NCBI GenBank assembly: GCA_045595185.1
Contig: JAZNZX010000016.1
Location: 1-25,121 of the forward strand
Length of the DNA stretch: 25,121 bases
Origin: Fimenecus sp045595185
GTDB lineage: Bacteria; Bacillota; Clostridia; Oscillospirales; Acutalibacteraceae
Direction: 5' to 3'
Shown in pieces: positions 1 through 6,305 of the stretch. The position numbers and the translations under genes were made by a program. The first letter of the stretch is position 1, and the number at the start of each line of letters is the position of its first letter. The notes below the pieces were generated by a model that was given only the letters and a program-made list of their open reading frames with translations, ran no database searches and was not told the origin of the DNA.

Positions 1-40
1 TAATTTGTGTCTATTGAATGAAAGATATCTAATATGATAC

Positions 41-113
41 TGTCATTCTGAGCGTAGCGAAGAGTCTTTTTCACCTTTATTGAGATTCTTCGTCGTTACA
101 CTCCTCAGAATGA
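41..113. repeat. Palindromic intergenic repeat, copy A
   Basis: The left arm TGTCATTCTGAGCGTAGCGA and a right arm ending CTCAGAATGA are inverted copies of each other, with the inner arms GAGTCT and AGATTCTTCGTC also related. The same layout recurs at about 9112, 12252, 20663, 24645 and 24970. It is non-coding and lies just upstream of the dehydrogenase gene. This is the shortest and most diverged of the six copies. Confidence 0.85.
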
Positions 114-125
114 TTCCAATATAGT
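96..125 (+). promoter_or_regulatory. Weak candidate promoter for the dehydrogenase gene
   Basis: TTACAC at 96-101 and TATAGT at 120-125 are separated by 18 bp, 27 bp before the start codon. The -35 hexamer would lie inside repeat copy A, so the repeat would supply half of the promoter. The matches are modest and nothing else supports it. Confidence 0.3.
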
Positions 126-152
126 TATAAAATCACATAAGGAGAAATTATT

Positions 153-1160
153 ATGCTTAAAATTGGTATTATCGGTGCAGGCCGTATTGGTAAGGTGCAC
201 CTTGAATCAATCACATATCACGTAAAGGGTGCTGAAGTTGTTGCTATTGCAGACCCATTCATGAACGATGAAACAAAGGCTTTCTGTGAAGGCTTTGGAG
301 TCCAGAAAATCTACACAGATTACACAAAAATCATTGAAGATAAGGACATTGATGCAGTTCTTGTTTGTTCATCAACAGACACTCACGCTCCAATTTCTAT
401 TGAGGCAATCAATGCCGGTAAGCACGTATTCTGTGAAAAGCCACTTGCAAACACAGTAGATAAGATTCTTGAAATCGCAGAAGCACTTAAAGCACATCCT
501 GAATGCAAATTCCAGGTAGGCTTCAACCGTCGTTTTGACCATAACTTTGCAGCAGTTCGTAAAGCATATGATGATGGCAAAATCGGTGAAGCACAGATTC
601 TTAAAATCACATCTCGTGACCCACAGGCACCACCTGTTGGCTACTGTGCAGCAAGTATCTTCCTTGATATGACAATTCACGATTTTGATATGGCTTGCTT
701 CCTTACAAACAGTGATGTTGAAGAGCTTTATGTTTATGCTGATGCTCTTATCAATCCCGGTATCCGTGAATACGGTGACTTCGACACAGCTATTATTTCA
801 ATGAAAATGGCTAACGGTGCTCTTGCAGTTATTGACAACTCTCGTCAGGCAATGTACGGTTATGACCAGAGAGCAGAGCTTTTCGGCTCAAAGGGTATGG
901 TTGCAACTGCTAACGATACACTTTCAACTGCAGTTGTTGCAGATGCTAACGGTGTAACAGGTGAAAAGCCACTCTATTTCTTCCTTGAAAGATATATGGG
1001 CTCATTTGCAGAAGAAGTAAGACAGTTTGTTGACTGTTGTGTAAACGATAAGGAAACTCCTGTTGGTATCCACGCAGGTCTTCAGTCAGTTAAGATTGCT
1101 CTTGCAGCTGAAAAATCAGCAAATGAAGGCAGACCTGTTAAGCTTTCAGAGATTCAATAA
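153..1160 (+). CDS. iolG: Inositol 2-dehydrogenase (Gfo/Idh/MocA family)
   Basis: This is a predicted cytoplasmic NAD-dependent oxidoreductase that oxidises myo-inositol to scyllo-inosose. The protein is 335 residues, normal for the family. The N-terminal Rossmann fold has GAGRIG at 8-13; the Gfo/Idh/MocA lysine is in CEKPL (K96). The catalytic Asp/His pair is in DMTIHDFDM (D172, H176), matching the D172/H176 known for Bacillus IolG. NRRFD, SRDPQAPP and YGYDQR are typical of IolG-type enzymes. An AAGGAG site at 140-145 precedes the ATG. The loop before the catalytic Asp reads CAASIF, where I expect about two more residues including a Gly-Gly (usually SGGIF), which may alter substrate preference. 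No other inositol gene lies nearby, so a related polyol or sugar-acid substrate is possible. Family is certain; exact substrate is inferred. Confidence 0.85.
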   Translation: MLKIGIIGAGRIGKVHLESITYHVKGAEVVAIADPFMNDETKAFCEGFGVQKIYTDYTKIIEDKDIDAVLVCSSTDTHAPISIEAINAGKHVFCEKPLANTVDKILEIAEALKAHPECKFQVGFNRRFDHNFAAVRKAYDDGKIGEAQILKITSRDPQAPPVGYCAASIFLDMTIHDFDMACFLTNSDVEELYVYADALINPGIREYGDFDTAIISMKMANGALAVIDNSRQAMYGYDQRAELFGSKGMVATANDTLSTAVVADANGVTGEKPLYFFLERYMGSFAEEVRQFVDCCVNDKETPVGIHAGLQSVKIALAAEKSANEGRPVKLSEIQ

Positions 1161-1172
1161 TTTGTAACATAT

Positions 1173-1207
1173 AATGGAATGGTGGGGGTTTACCCCACCA
1201 TTCCATT
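1173..1207. terminator. Perfect 15-bp hairpin after iolG
   Basis: AATGGAATGGTGGGG at 1173-1187 pairs perfectly with 1193-1207 around the loop GTTTA. It starts 12 bp after the iolG stop. There is no T-run behind it, so it is either an untypical terminator or mRNA 3'-end stabiliser, or an outer part of the adjoining repeat. Confidence 0.55.
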
Positions 1208-1209
1208 GT

Positions 1210-1324
1210 CGCTCCCTCAAAGAGGGAGCTGTCACGCAATGCGTGACTGAGGGAGTGAAAATAATTAACAACAAACTCCCTCCGTCAATGCTAACGCATT
1301 GCCACCTCCCTCGAGGAGGGAGGG
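1210..1324. repeat. CTCCCTC/GAGGGAG palindromic repeat element
   Basis: The left arm (about 1211-1256) reads GCTCCCTCAAAGAGGGAGCT followed by a short hairpin around ACGCAATGCGT and GAGGGAGT. The right arm (about 1275-1322) is its diverged inverse, ending CTCCCTCGAGGAGGGAG. The whole looks like a MITE-like non-coding element with nested small palindromes. From general knowledge, similar elements are frequent in gut Clostridia. Its right end runs into the ribosome binding site of the next gene. Confidence 0.75.
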
Positions 1325-1341
1325 GAGAGGAATGATTAAAT

Positions 1342-1812
1342 ATGTCCATAGAAAAAGGCAGAGAATATTTCCGTCAGTTCGGTATGGAAGACAGAGTTCA
1401 GGAATTTGAGGTTTCAAGTGCAACAGTTGAGCTTGCAGCACAGGCTTTAGGTGTTGAAGGTGCAAGAATTGCAAAAACTCTTTCATTTATGGTAGGTGAA
1501 CAGCCAATCCTTATCCTTATGGCGGGGGATGTAAAGGTTGATAACTCAAAATATAAAGGATTTTTTCACACAAAAGCAAAAATGATGTCACCCGAACAGC
1601 TGGAAGAATATGTAGGTCATCAGATTGGCGGAGTTTGTCCGTTCGGTATCAAAGATGGTGTTGAGGTTTACCTTGACGAGTCAATGAAACGATTTGAGAC
1701 CGTTTTTCCTGCCGTTGGTGGTAGCAACAGTGCAATCGAACTCACAATTCCCGAACTTGAAAAATACTCAAATTACAAAGAATGGATAGATGTATCCAAA
1801 CCGATTGAATAA
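1342..1812 (+). CDS. YbaK/EbsC (ProX-type) aminoacyl-tRNA deacylase
   Basis: This is a predicted cytoplasmic trans-editing enzyme of the YbaK/ProRS-INS superfamily, which hydrolyses mischarged tRNA (typically Cys- or Ala-tRNA(Pro)). The protein is 156 residues, a single-domain size. Family features are the N-terminal helix region, the AKTLSF segment around residue 44 with the conserved lysine, the GDVKVDNSKYK segment, GGVCPFG near residue 96 and AVGGSNSAIELT near 125. The start is ATG with GGAGAGG at 1324-1330; that purine-rich run is continuous with the right end of the upstream repeat. The gene is a single-gene unit closed by the hairpin at 1851-1884. Which mischarged tRNA it edits cannot be told from sequence alone. 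Confidence 0.85.
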   Translation: MSIEKGREYFRQFGMEDRVQEFEVSSATVELAAQALGVEGARIAKTLSFMVGEQPILILMAGDVKVDNSKYKGFFHTKAKMMSPEQLEEYVGHQIGGVCPFGIKDGVEVYLDESMKRFETVFPAVGGSNSAIELTIPELEKYSNYKEWIDVSKPIE

Positions 1813-1850
1813 ATAAAACGCATAGTGGCAGACTTCTACGCCTGCAAAAC

Positions 1851-1884
1851 AACCTCTTAAGTTTTTCGCTTGGGAGGTTTTTTT
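1851..1884 (+). terminator. Rho-independent terminator
   Basis: AACCTCTTAAG at 1851-1861 pairs with CTTGGGAGGTT at 1869-1879, with two U-G wobbles, followed by a T-run through 1884. It lies 39 bp after the deacylase stop. Confidence 0.8.
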
Positions 1885-1960
1885 GTAGGGGCGATTCATG
1901 AATCGCCCGCATAGGTTTATTACGATGCTTGAGGACGGGCAATTCGTGAATTGCCCCTAC
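1885..1960. repeat. GTAGGGGC...GCCCCTAC inverted repeat
   Basis: A 25-bp arm starting GTAGGGGCGATTCATGAATC (1885-1909) is inverted at 1936-1960 with 3 mismatches. Each arm is itself palindromic around ATTCATGAAT or AATTCGTGAATT. It begins directly at the end of the terminator T-run. Related GTAGGG...CCG units occur at 24683-24709 and 24853-24932. Confidence 0.8.
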
Positions 1961-2035
1961 TTTTTGTATATCTTCAATAAGTAACAGGTGAATTATTTTT
2001 CACATTCAACAATGGAAAATTTGCAGAAAAAATAT

Positions 2036-2054
2036 TATAATTATAATGTATAAT
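2036..2054 (+). promoter_or_regulatory. Candidate promoter region with three TATAAT boxes
   Basis: TATAAT occurs at 2036-2041, 2042-2047 and 2049-2054, 28 bp or more before the TTG start of the ATP-grasp gene. Candidate -35 elements are weak (TGGAAA 2013-2018 at 17 bp from the first box, TTGCAG 2021-2026 at 15 bp from the second). A promoter here is likely because a terminator lies just upstream, but the exact -10 is uncertain. Confidence 0.5.
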
Positions 2055-2081
2055 TCCAACTTGTAATTGGGAGTGAGAAAT

Positions 2082-3395
2082 TTGTACGGACTTATAGAAC
2101 ATACAGACGAAATAAACAGACTTTTAGCACGATACGGTGTTAAGTTCGGTATTTACAAAAACAATGTATTCAATGAGCGTCTTTTTCCCTTTGATGCAGT
2201 ACCTCGTATTATTTCAAAGGATGAGTTTGACTATCTTGAAAGAGGTCTTAAACAGCGAGTAAAAGCATTGAATATTTTCCTGAAAGATATCTACACCAAA
2301 AAGCAGATTATAAAGGACAAGATTATTCCGGAAGAGTTTGTTTACGGTGCAGCAGGATATATGATGGAATGTGAGGGTGCAGTTCCGCCTAAAGATGTGT
2401 TTGCTCATATTTCGGGTATTGACCTTGTTCAGGGAAACGATATGCGCTGGTATGTGCTTGAGGATAATCTTCGTGTACCGTCAGGTGCATCATATCCTAT
2501 GATTGCTCGCGAGCTTTGTCGTAGAGCAAGTCCTGACACTTTCCGTGCAAATACTGTTGTTGATAACCGCAACTACGGTGATTTGCTCCGTAATGCATTG
2601 GACTATGTCAATACAGGCGGTATAAATGTAGTGCTTACACCTGGTCGTTTTAACTCTGCATTTTTTGAACATTCATATCTTGCAGAAAAAACAGGTGCAG
2701 TTTTTGCAATGCCACAGGATTTGTTTGTCGAGGGTAATGTGCTTTATTACAGCGAATATTCAGGCAGTAAAAAGCGAGTTGGCGCAGTTTATCGCAGAAT
2801 CAATGACGACTTTATGGACCCGATGACATTTCGTGCCGATTCACTTCTTGGTGTTCCGCACATTATGGATGCTTACCGTGCAGGTAATGTAGCACTTGTG
2901 AATGCACCGGGTAACAGCGTTGCCGATGATAAAGGAATTTACTATTATGTTCCTGCTATGATTAAGTATTATTTAGGTGAAGAACCGATTTTGTCAAATG
3001 CACCAACATATTTGCCATTCTATCCTGATGATATGAAATATGTACTTGATAATATTCAGAAGCTTGTTATTAAGGATGTTGCTGAATCAGGCGGATACGG
3101 TGTTGTTTTCGGCAGTGAATTATCCTTGGAAAAGGTTTATGAATTAAAGAAGCTTATTCAGAAAGAACCAAGACGGTTTATTGCACAAGAGGTAATTCAG
3201 TTCAATGACTTAAAGGTTGTTGAAAATGGTGCGTGGACAGAACGAAAAGCAGATTTACGAGCATTCGTATTGACAGGTGAGGAGCCTGTTGTATGGAAAT
3301 CGGGACTTACTCGTTTTTCAAAGGATGCAAATTCATTTGTAGTTAATTCATCACAGGGAGGAGGCTTTAAGGACACATGGGTGTTATCTCGATAA
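2082..3395 (+). CDS. Circularly permuted ATP-grasp protein (CP_ATPgrasp_2, former DUF404/DUF407)
   Basis: This is a predicted cytoplasmic ATP-dependent carboxylate-amine ligase of the circularly permuted ATP-grasp family, substrate unknown. From the TTG start the protein is 437 residues. Family blocks are WPFD-like FPFDAVPRII (about 36), ERGLKQRVKALN (53), LEDNLRVPSG (126-135), VYRRINDDFMDP (236-247), NSVADDKGIYYYVPAMIKYY (about 278-297) with GEEPIL behind it, and ESGGYGVVFG (335). I chose TTG 2082 because GGGAGTGAG (2069-2077) sits 4 bp before it; TTG 2067 and GTG 2073 overlap that site. The N-terminus is somewhat short for the family. The gene overlaps the alpha-E gene by 19 bp, so the two are translationally coupled. 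ATP-grasp, alpha-E and transglutaminase genes together are a recurrent module proposed to make and process a peptide or amide linkage; this is unproven here. Confidence 0.85.
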   Translation: MYGLIEHTDEINRLLARYGVKFGIYKNNVFNERLFPFDAVPRIISKDEFDYLERGLKQRVKALNIFLKDIYTKKQIIKDKIIPEEFVYGAAGYMMECEGAVPPKDVFAHISGIDLVQGNDMRWYVLEDNLRVPSGASYPMIARELCRRASPDTFRANTVVDNRNYGDLLRNALDYVNTGGINVVLTPGRFNSAFFEHSYLAEKTGAVFAMPQDLFVEGNVLYYSEYSGSKKRVGAVYRRINDDFMDPMTFRADSLLGVPHIMDAYRAGNVALVNAPGNSVADDKGIYYYVPAMIKYYLGEEPILSNAPTYLPFYPDDMKYVLDNIQKLVIKDVAESGGYGVVFGSELSLEKVYELKKLIQKEPRRFIAQEVIQFNDLKVVENGAWTERKADLRAFVLTGEEPVVWKSGLTRFSKDANSFVVNSSQGGGFKDTWVLSR

Positions 3396-4063
3396 AATCA
3401 AGTGATAATCTTTTCTGGCTTGGTCGATATGTTGAACGAGTTTTCACTACTCTTAAGGCTTTCACCGAGTGCTATGACATAATGATTGATGTGAATGACG
3501 AGGAATATATCAATTTCTGTCGCCGACTCGGAATTGCAAACAACTATTCCTGTCGTCAGGAGTTTATCAGTTCATTTTTGTTTGATTCAAATGACCCTGC
3601 GTCAATATATTCAAGCCTTCTTCACGCTTATGACAATGCAGTTGAAATGCGAAATGTTATAAGCTCAGAAACCTTGGCTTATCTTCAGCTTGCAGTTGAC
3701 AGTATGGAAAAAAGCAGCAGCAGTAATGCACCTTTACTTAAAGTTCAGGAGGTTACTGACTGGATTTTCGCTTTCTGGGGCAGTGCTGACGATAACATTG
3801 AAGCAGAAATTTCAAGAAACATCTTAAAATTCGGCAGAAGTATCGAAAGACTTGATTTATATACAAGACTCGATTATCCGATTGAAATGTTGAGAAAAGA
3901 ATTCTCAATTATGCTTAACAGACTATATAAGGTGGGAATCGACTTTAATTCACATTCTATTGAACGACTTTCAAGAATGATTTTAGAAGAAGACGATTAT
4001 GCACCTTACAGAATTTCAATTCAGAATGAATTGTCACAATTATTTATTACAGGAGTGATGTAA
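3377..4063 (+). CDS. Alpha-E domain protein (former DUF403)
   Basis: This is an all-helical alpha-E family protein of unknown biochemical function, the constant partner of CP-ATP-grasp and transglutaminase-like genes. The protein has 228 residues, shorter than the roughly 310 I expect for many family members. The diagnostic N-terminus is present: SSDNLFWLGRYVERV (about residues 8-22), matching the family pattern of a helix with an (F/Y)W-GRY-ER core. Further segments are the RNVISSETLAYLQLA helix near 92 and a C-terminal LYTRLDYPIEML. A GGGAGGAGG-type site inside the end of the upstream gene (about 3357-3365) fixes the ATG. The gene starts 19 bp before the ligase stop and ends one base before the next start. 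It is soluble, with no signal peptide or membrane segment. Confidence 0.82.
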   Translation: MGVISIKSSDNLFWLGRYVERVFTTLKAFTECYDIMIDVNDEEYINFCRRLGIANNYSCRQEFISSFLFDSNDPASIYSSLLHAYDNAVEMRNVISSETLAYLQLAVDSMEKSSSSNAPLLKVQEVTDWIFAFWGSADDNIEAEISRNILKFGRSIERLDLYTRLDYPIEMLRKEFSIMLNRLYKVGIDFNSHSIERLSRMILEEDDYAPYRISIQNELSQLFITGVM

Positions 4064-4064
4064 T

Positions 4065-4841
4065 ATGGCAGTATTGGATTTTACATATAATATGTCAATT
4101 AAATTTTCTCTGCCTGTGGTAAAGCATTGTTATACACTTCGTTGTATTCCTCTTGAATGTGAAAATCAGCACATTGAAGATATTAAGGTGACTGTTTTTC
4201 CTGAAAATGAATTGACATATTCAAGTGACGGTTTCGGAAATATACTTGTAACAGACAGAATTGTTACAATGCACAATGAATTTACCGTTGATGTTTCGGG
4301 GACAGTAACAACAGGGGCACATATAACGTCTGAAAAGGACTTGAATCCTGTTTACAGATACCCTACTAACTACACAAAATGCGGTGCAGAGCTTGACAGA
4401 ATGTTTGACCGTATTCAGATTGGTATTTCCGATGATGCAGTTGATACAGCTCTTAAATTTACAAGAGCAATTCGTGCAAATATCGTGTATAAATCAGGCT
4501 CAACAAGTGTTATCACAACAGCAGAAGAAGCACTTCTGAACGGTGCAGGTGTTTGTCAGGATTATTCTCATATATTGTTGGCACTTTTGCGAAAAGCAGG
4601 AATCCCATGTCGCTATGTTGTGGGTATGATGGTTGGTGAAGGCGAAACTCACGCTTGGGTTGAGGTTTATCATAACGGAAATTGGCACGGTGTTGACCCT
4701 ACAAACAACCGACTTGCTGACGAAAATTATATTATCATCAGTCGTGGTCGTGATTTTGCCGATTGCGGTATCAATCGCGGACTTCTTACCGGTGGTGGCA
4801 TGCAGACACAGACTGTTGGCCTTAAAGTAACAAAAAGATAG
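4065..4841 (+). CDS. Transglutaminase-like cysteine protease of the ATP-grasp/alpha-E module
   Basis: The protein is 258 residues with no signal peptide, so cytoplasmic. The N-terminal half (about 1-110) is a beta-rich region resembling the bacterial transglutaminase-like N-terminal domain, with TYSSDGFGNI near 51. The C-terminal half holds a papain-like triad: Cys164 in GAGVCQDYSH, His196 in THAWVEVY, Asp211 in VDPTNN. In this superfamily most bacterial members are peptidases rather than cross-linkers. Its ATG follows the alpha-E stop by one base, with AGGAGTG (4051-4057) as ribosome binding site. In known genomes it travels with the ligase, suggesting it cleaves or trims the ligase product or its carrier; that is inference. 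Confidence 0.85.
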   Translation: MAVLDFTYNMSIKFSLPVVKHCYTLRCIPLECENQHIEDIKVTVFPENELTYSSDGFGNILVTDRIVTMHNEFTVDVSGTVTTGAHITSEKDLNPVYRYPTNYTKCGAELDRMFDRIQIGISDDAVDTALKFTRAIRANIVYKSGSTSVITTAEEALLNGAGVCQDYSHILLALLRKAGIPCRYVVGMMVGEGETHAWVEVYHNGNWHGVDPTNNRLADENYIIISRGRDFADCGINRGLLTGGGMQTQTVGLKVTKR

Positions 4842-4850
4842 GACTTTTTT

Positions 4851-5633
4851 ATGGATATTGGTTTATCTTCGGCTTGTTTTTATCCTCTTGAAACGGAAAA
4901 ATCCATTGTAAGAGCAGGGGAAACAGGTGTAAAAACAATTGAAATATTTATGAATGCCGATTCGGAATTTGAGCCCGCATTTGTAAAGAATATGGCTGAA
5001 ATATGTAACTCATACGGTATGAGAGTGTCTTCTGTTCATACTATGGGTTCATTTACTGAGTCTTATCATCTTTTCAGCTCATATAAAAGACGCTTTTTTG
5101 AGGCAAAGGACACATCCTTTAAGCGCCATTTTGATGTTATGCATACTCTTGGTGCAAAATATCTTGTGCTTCACGGAATAAAAAAACCGGGCAGTATTCC
5201 TGACGAAGAATATTACGACCGATTTGGTGAATTGACACTTATGGGAAAAGCAGAAGGGCTTTGTGTCTGTCAGGAGAATGTAGTTCATTATCGTAGCGAA
5301 AATCCCGACTTCCTTCTTCGTATGGGTGAATATATCGGTGATGATTTCAATATGGTTTTTGACATTAAGCAGTCAATAAGAACGGGAATTGACCCTTATT
5401 TCTTTGCAGAAAAGCTTCATAAATACATTCGTCATATTCATATAAGCGACCATAACAGTGAAAGCGACTGCTTTGTTCCGTGTAAAAACGGTGATTTTGA
5501 TTTTGAAAAATTCTTTAATATGATGAAATCCTTGGGATATAACGGTGATTTTATCATTGAATTGTACGAAAATGGCTTTAAAACTGACGACGAACTGTCT
5601 TTTGCAGTTCAGGAACTCAAAAAATTGCTCTAA
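4851..5633 (+). CDS. Sugar phosphate isomerase/epimerase-like TIM-barrel protein (AP-endonuclease family 2 fold)
   Basis: The 260-residue protein has the Xylose-isomerase-like TIM-barrel pattern. Likely metal ligands are E142 (QENVVHY), D171 (VFDIKQS), H197/D200/H201 (HIHISDH) and E237 or E240 (IELYENG); H63 in SSVHTMGS and H108 in LVLHG fit the barrel core. It is predicted cytoplasmic and to act on a sugar, sugar acid or related small molecule; the substrate cannot be told. It follows the transglutaminase gene by 9 bp with the site TAGGAC before ATG, so it belongs to that operon. That link to a peptide-ligase module is unusual: the four genes may act on one small-molecule or glycopeptide pathway, or this may be chance adjacency. 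Confidence 0.75.
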   Translation: MDIGLSSACFYPLETEKSIVRAGETGVKTIEIFMNADSEFEPAFVKNMAEICNSYGMRVSSVHTMGSFTESYHLFSSYKRRFFEAKDTSFKRHFDVMHTLGAKYLVLHGIKKPGSIPDEEYYDRFGELTLMGKAEGLCVCQENVVHYRSENPDFLLRMGEYIGDDFNMVFDIKQSIRTGIDPYFFAEKLHKYIRHIHISDHNSESDCFVPCKNGDFDFEKFFNMMKSLGYNGDFIIELYENGFKTDDELSFAVQELKKLL

Positions 5634-5681
5634 ACCCTTTACATTGTGCCTTAAAGTGTGATAGAATACTATATATAGTTT
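5634..5681 (+). promoter_or_regulatory. nrdR promoter with a probable pair of NrdR boxes
   Basis: TTTACA (5638-5643) and TAGAAT (5662-5667), 18 bp apart, form a good sigmaA promoter. ATACTATATATAGTTT at 5666-5681 matches the published 16-bp NrdR box (acaCwAtATaTwGtgt) at 14 positions and overlaps the -10. A weaker match (12 of 16) lies at 5634-5649, overlapping the -35. The two start 32 bp apart, the three-helical-turn spacing usual for NrdR box pairs. Binding would block the promoter, implying autoregulation. Confidence 0.65.
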
Positions 5682-5701
5682 GGGAAATAGGAAGTGTTTT
5701 T

Positions 5702-6157
5702 ATGAAATGTCCTTTTTGCGGTTTTGAAGAAAGTAAGGTAATTGACTCTCGTCCTACTGACGAAGGAGAAAAAATTCGTCGCAGACGCGAATGTATCAAA
5801 TGTGCAAAAAGATTTACCACTTATGAAATCATCGAAAATGTACCGATTGTTGTCGTTAAGAAAGACAAGAACCGTGAAGTTTTCGACCGTAGCAAATTGA
5901 TTAAAGGTATGCTTACAGCTTGTGAAAAACGCCCTGTTTCAATCGAAACAATTGAACGAGCAGTTACTGAGATTGAAACAACCTTACAGAATTCTCTTGA
6001 CAGGGAGGTTACAAGTGTTCATATCGGTGAGCTTGTAATGGAAAAGCTTAAGGAAATTGACGAAGTTGCTTATGTTCGTTTTGCTTCTGTTTATAAGCAG
6101 TTCAAGGATGTCAACGCATTTATGGACGAGCTTTCAAAATTCCTTGATAAGAAATAA
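5702..6157 (+). CDS. nrdR: Transcriptional repressor NrdR
   Basis: This is the ATP/dATP-sensing repressor of ribonucleotide reductase genes. The 151-residue protein is standard length. The N-terminal zinc ribbon uses C3, C6, C31 and C34 (MKCPFCGF; ECIKCAKRF), with RRRREC and RFTTYE typical of the family. The ATP-cone domain spans about 49-139 (VVVKKDKNREVFDRSKL start; VAYVRFASVYKQFKD end). AGGAAG at 5689-5694 sits 7 bp before the ATG. It has its own promoter with NrdR-box-like palindromes and a terminator behind it. No nrd structural gene is in the window. Confidence 0.97.
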   Translation: MKCPFCGFEESKVIDSRPTDEGEKIRRRRECIKCAKRFTTYEIIENVPIVVVKKDKNREVFDRSKLIKGMLTACEKRPVSIETIERAVTEIETTLQNSLDREVTSVHIGELVMEKLKEIDEVAYVRFASVYKQFKDVNAFMDELSKFLDKK

Positions 6158-6180
6158 AGCATAAAATACTAAATAAAACG

Positions 6181-6221
6181 AGGACTTGTGCAAATTGTAA
6201 AAAACGCACAGGTCCTTTTTG
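6181..6221 (+). terminator. Rho-independent terminator of nrdR
   Basis: AGGACTTGTGC (6181-6191) pairs with GCACAGGTCCT (6206-6216, one G-U), followed by TTTTTG. It lies 24 bp after the nrdR stop. Confidence 0.85.
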
Positions 6222-6245
6222 TATGATTTTAACATTTGGAATTTA

Positions 6246-6274
6246 TTTACAAAGTGTTGAATAACTGCTATAAT
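6246..6274 (+). promoter_or_regulatory. SigmaA promoter of the exported hydrolase gene
   Basis: TTTACA at 6246-6251 and a perfect TATAAT at 6269-6274 are separated by 17 bp, 32 bp before the start codon. Confidence 0.8.
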
Positions 6275-6305
6275 TTATGTATAAATTTTGAAAAGGGGTA
6301 TCTTT

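Noticed and set aside
372..680. Minus-strand open frame of 102 codons opposite iolG
   Set aside because: It lies wholly within the well-supported iolG gene, has a Cys-rich composition without family features, and has no ribosome binding site. It is a shadow frame.
1813..2066. Riboswitch or T-box before the ATP-grasp operon
   Set aside because: The region is accounted for by a terminator, a symmetrical repeat and an AT-rich promoter region; no known riboswitch core was recognised.
6288..6305. TTG start of the exported hydrolase
   Set aside because: It lies upstream of the AAAAGGGG ribosome binding site; ATG 6306 gives a normal signal peptide.
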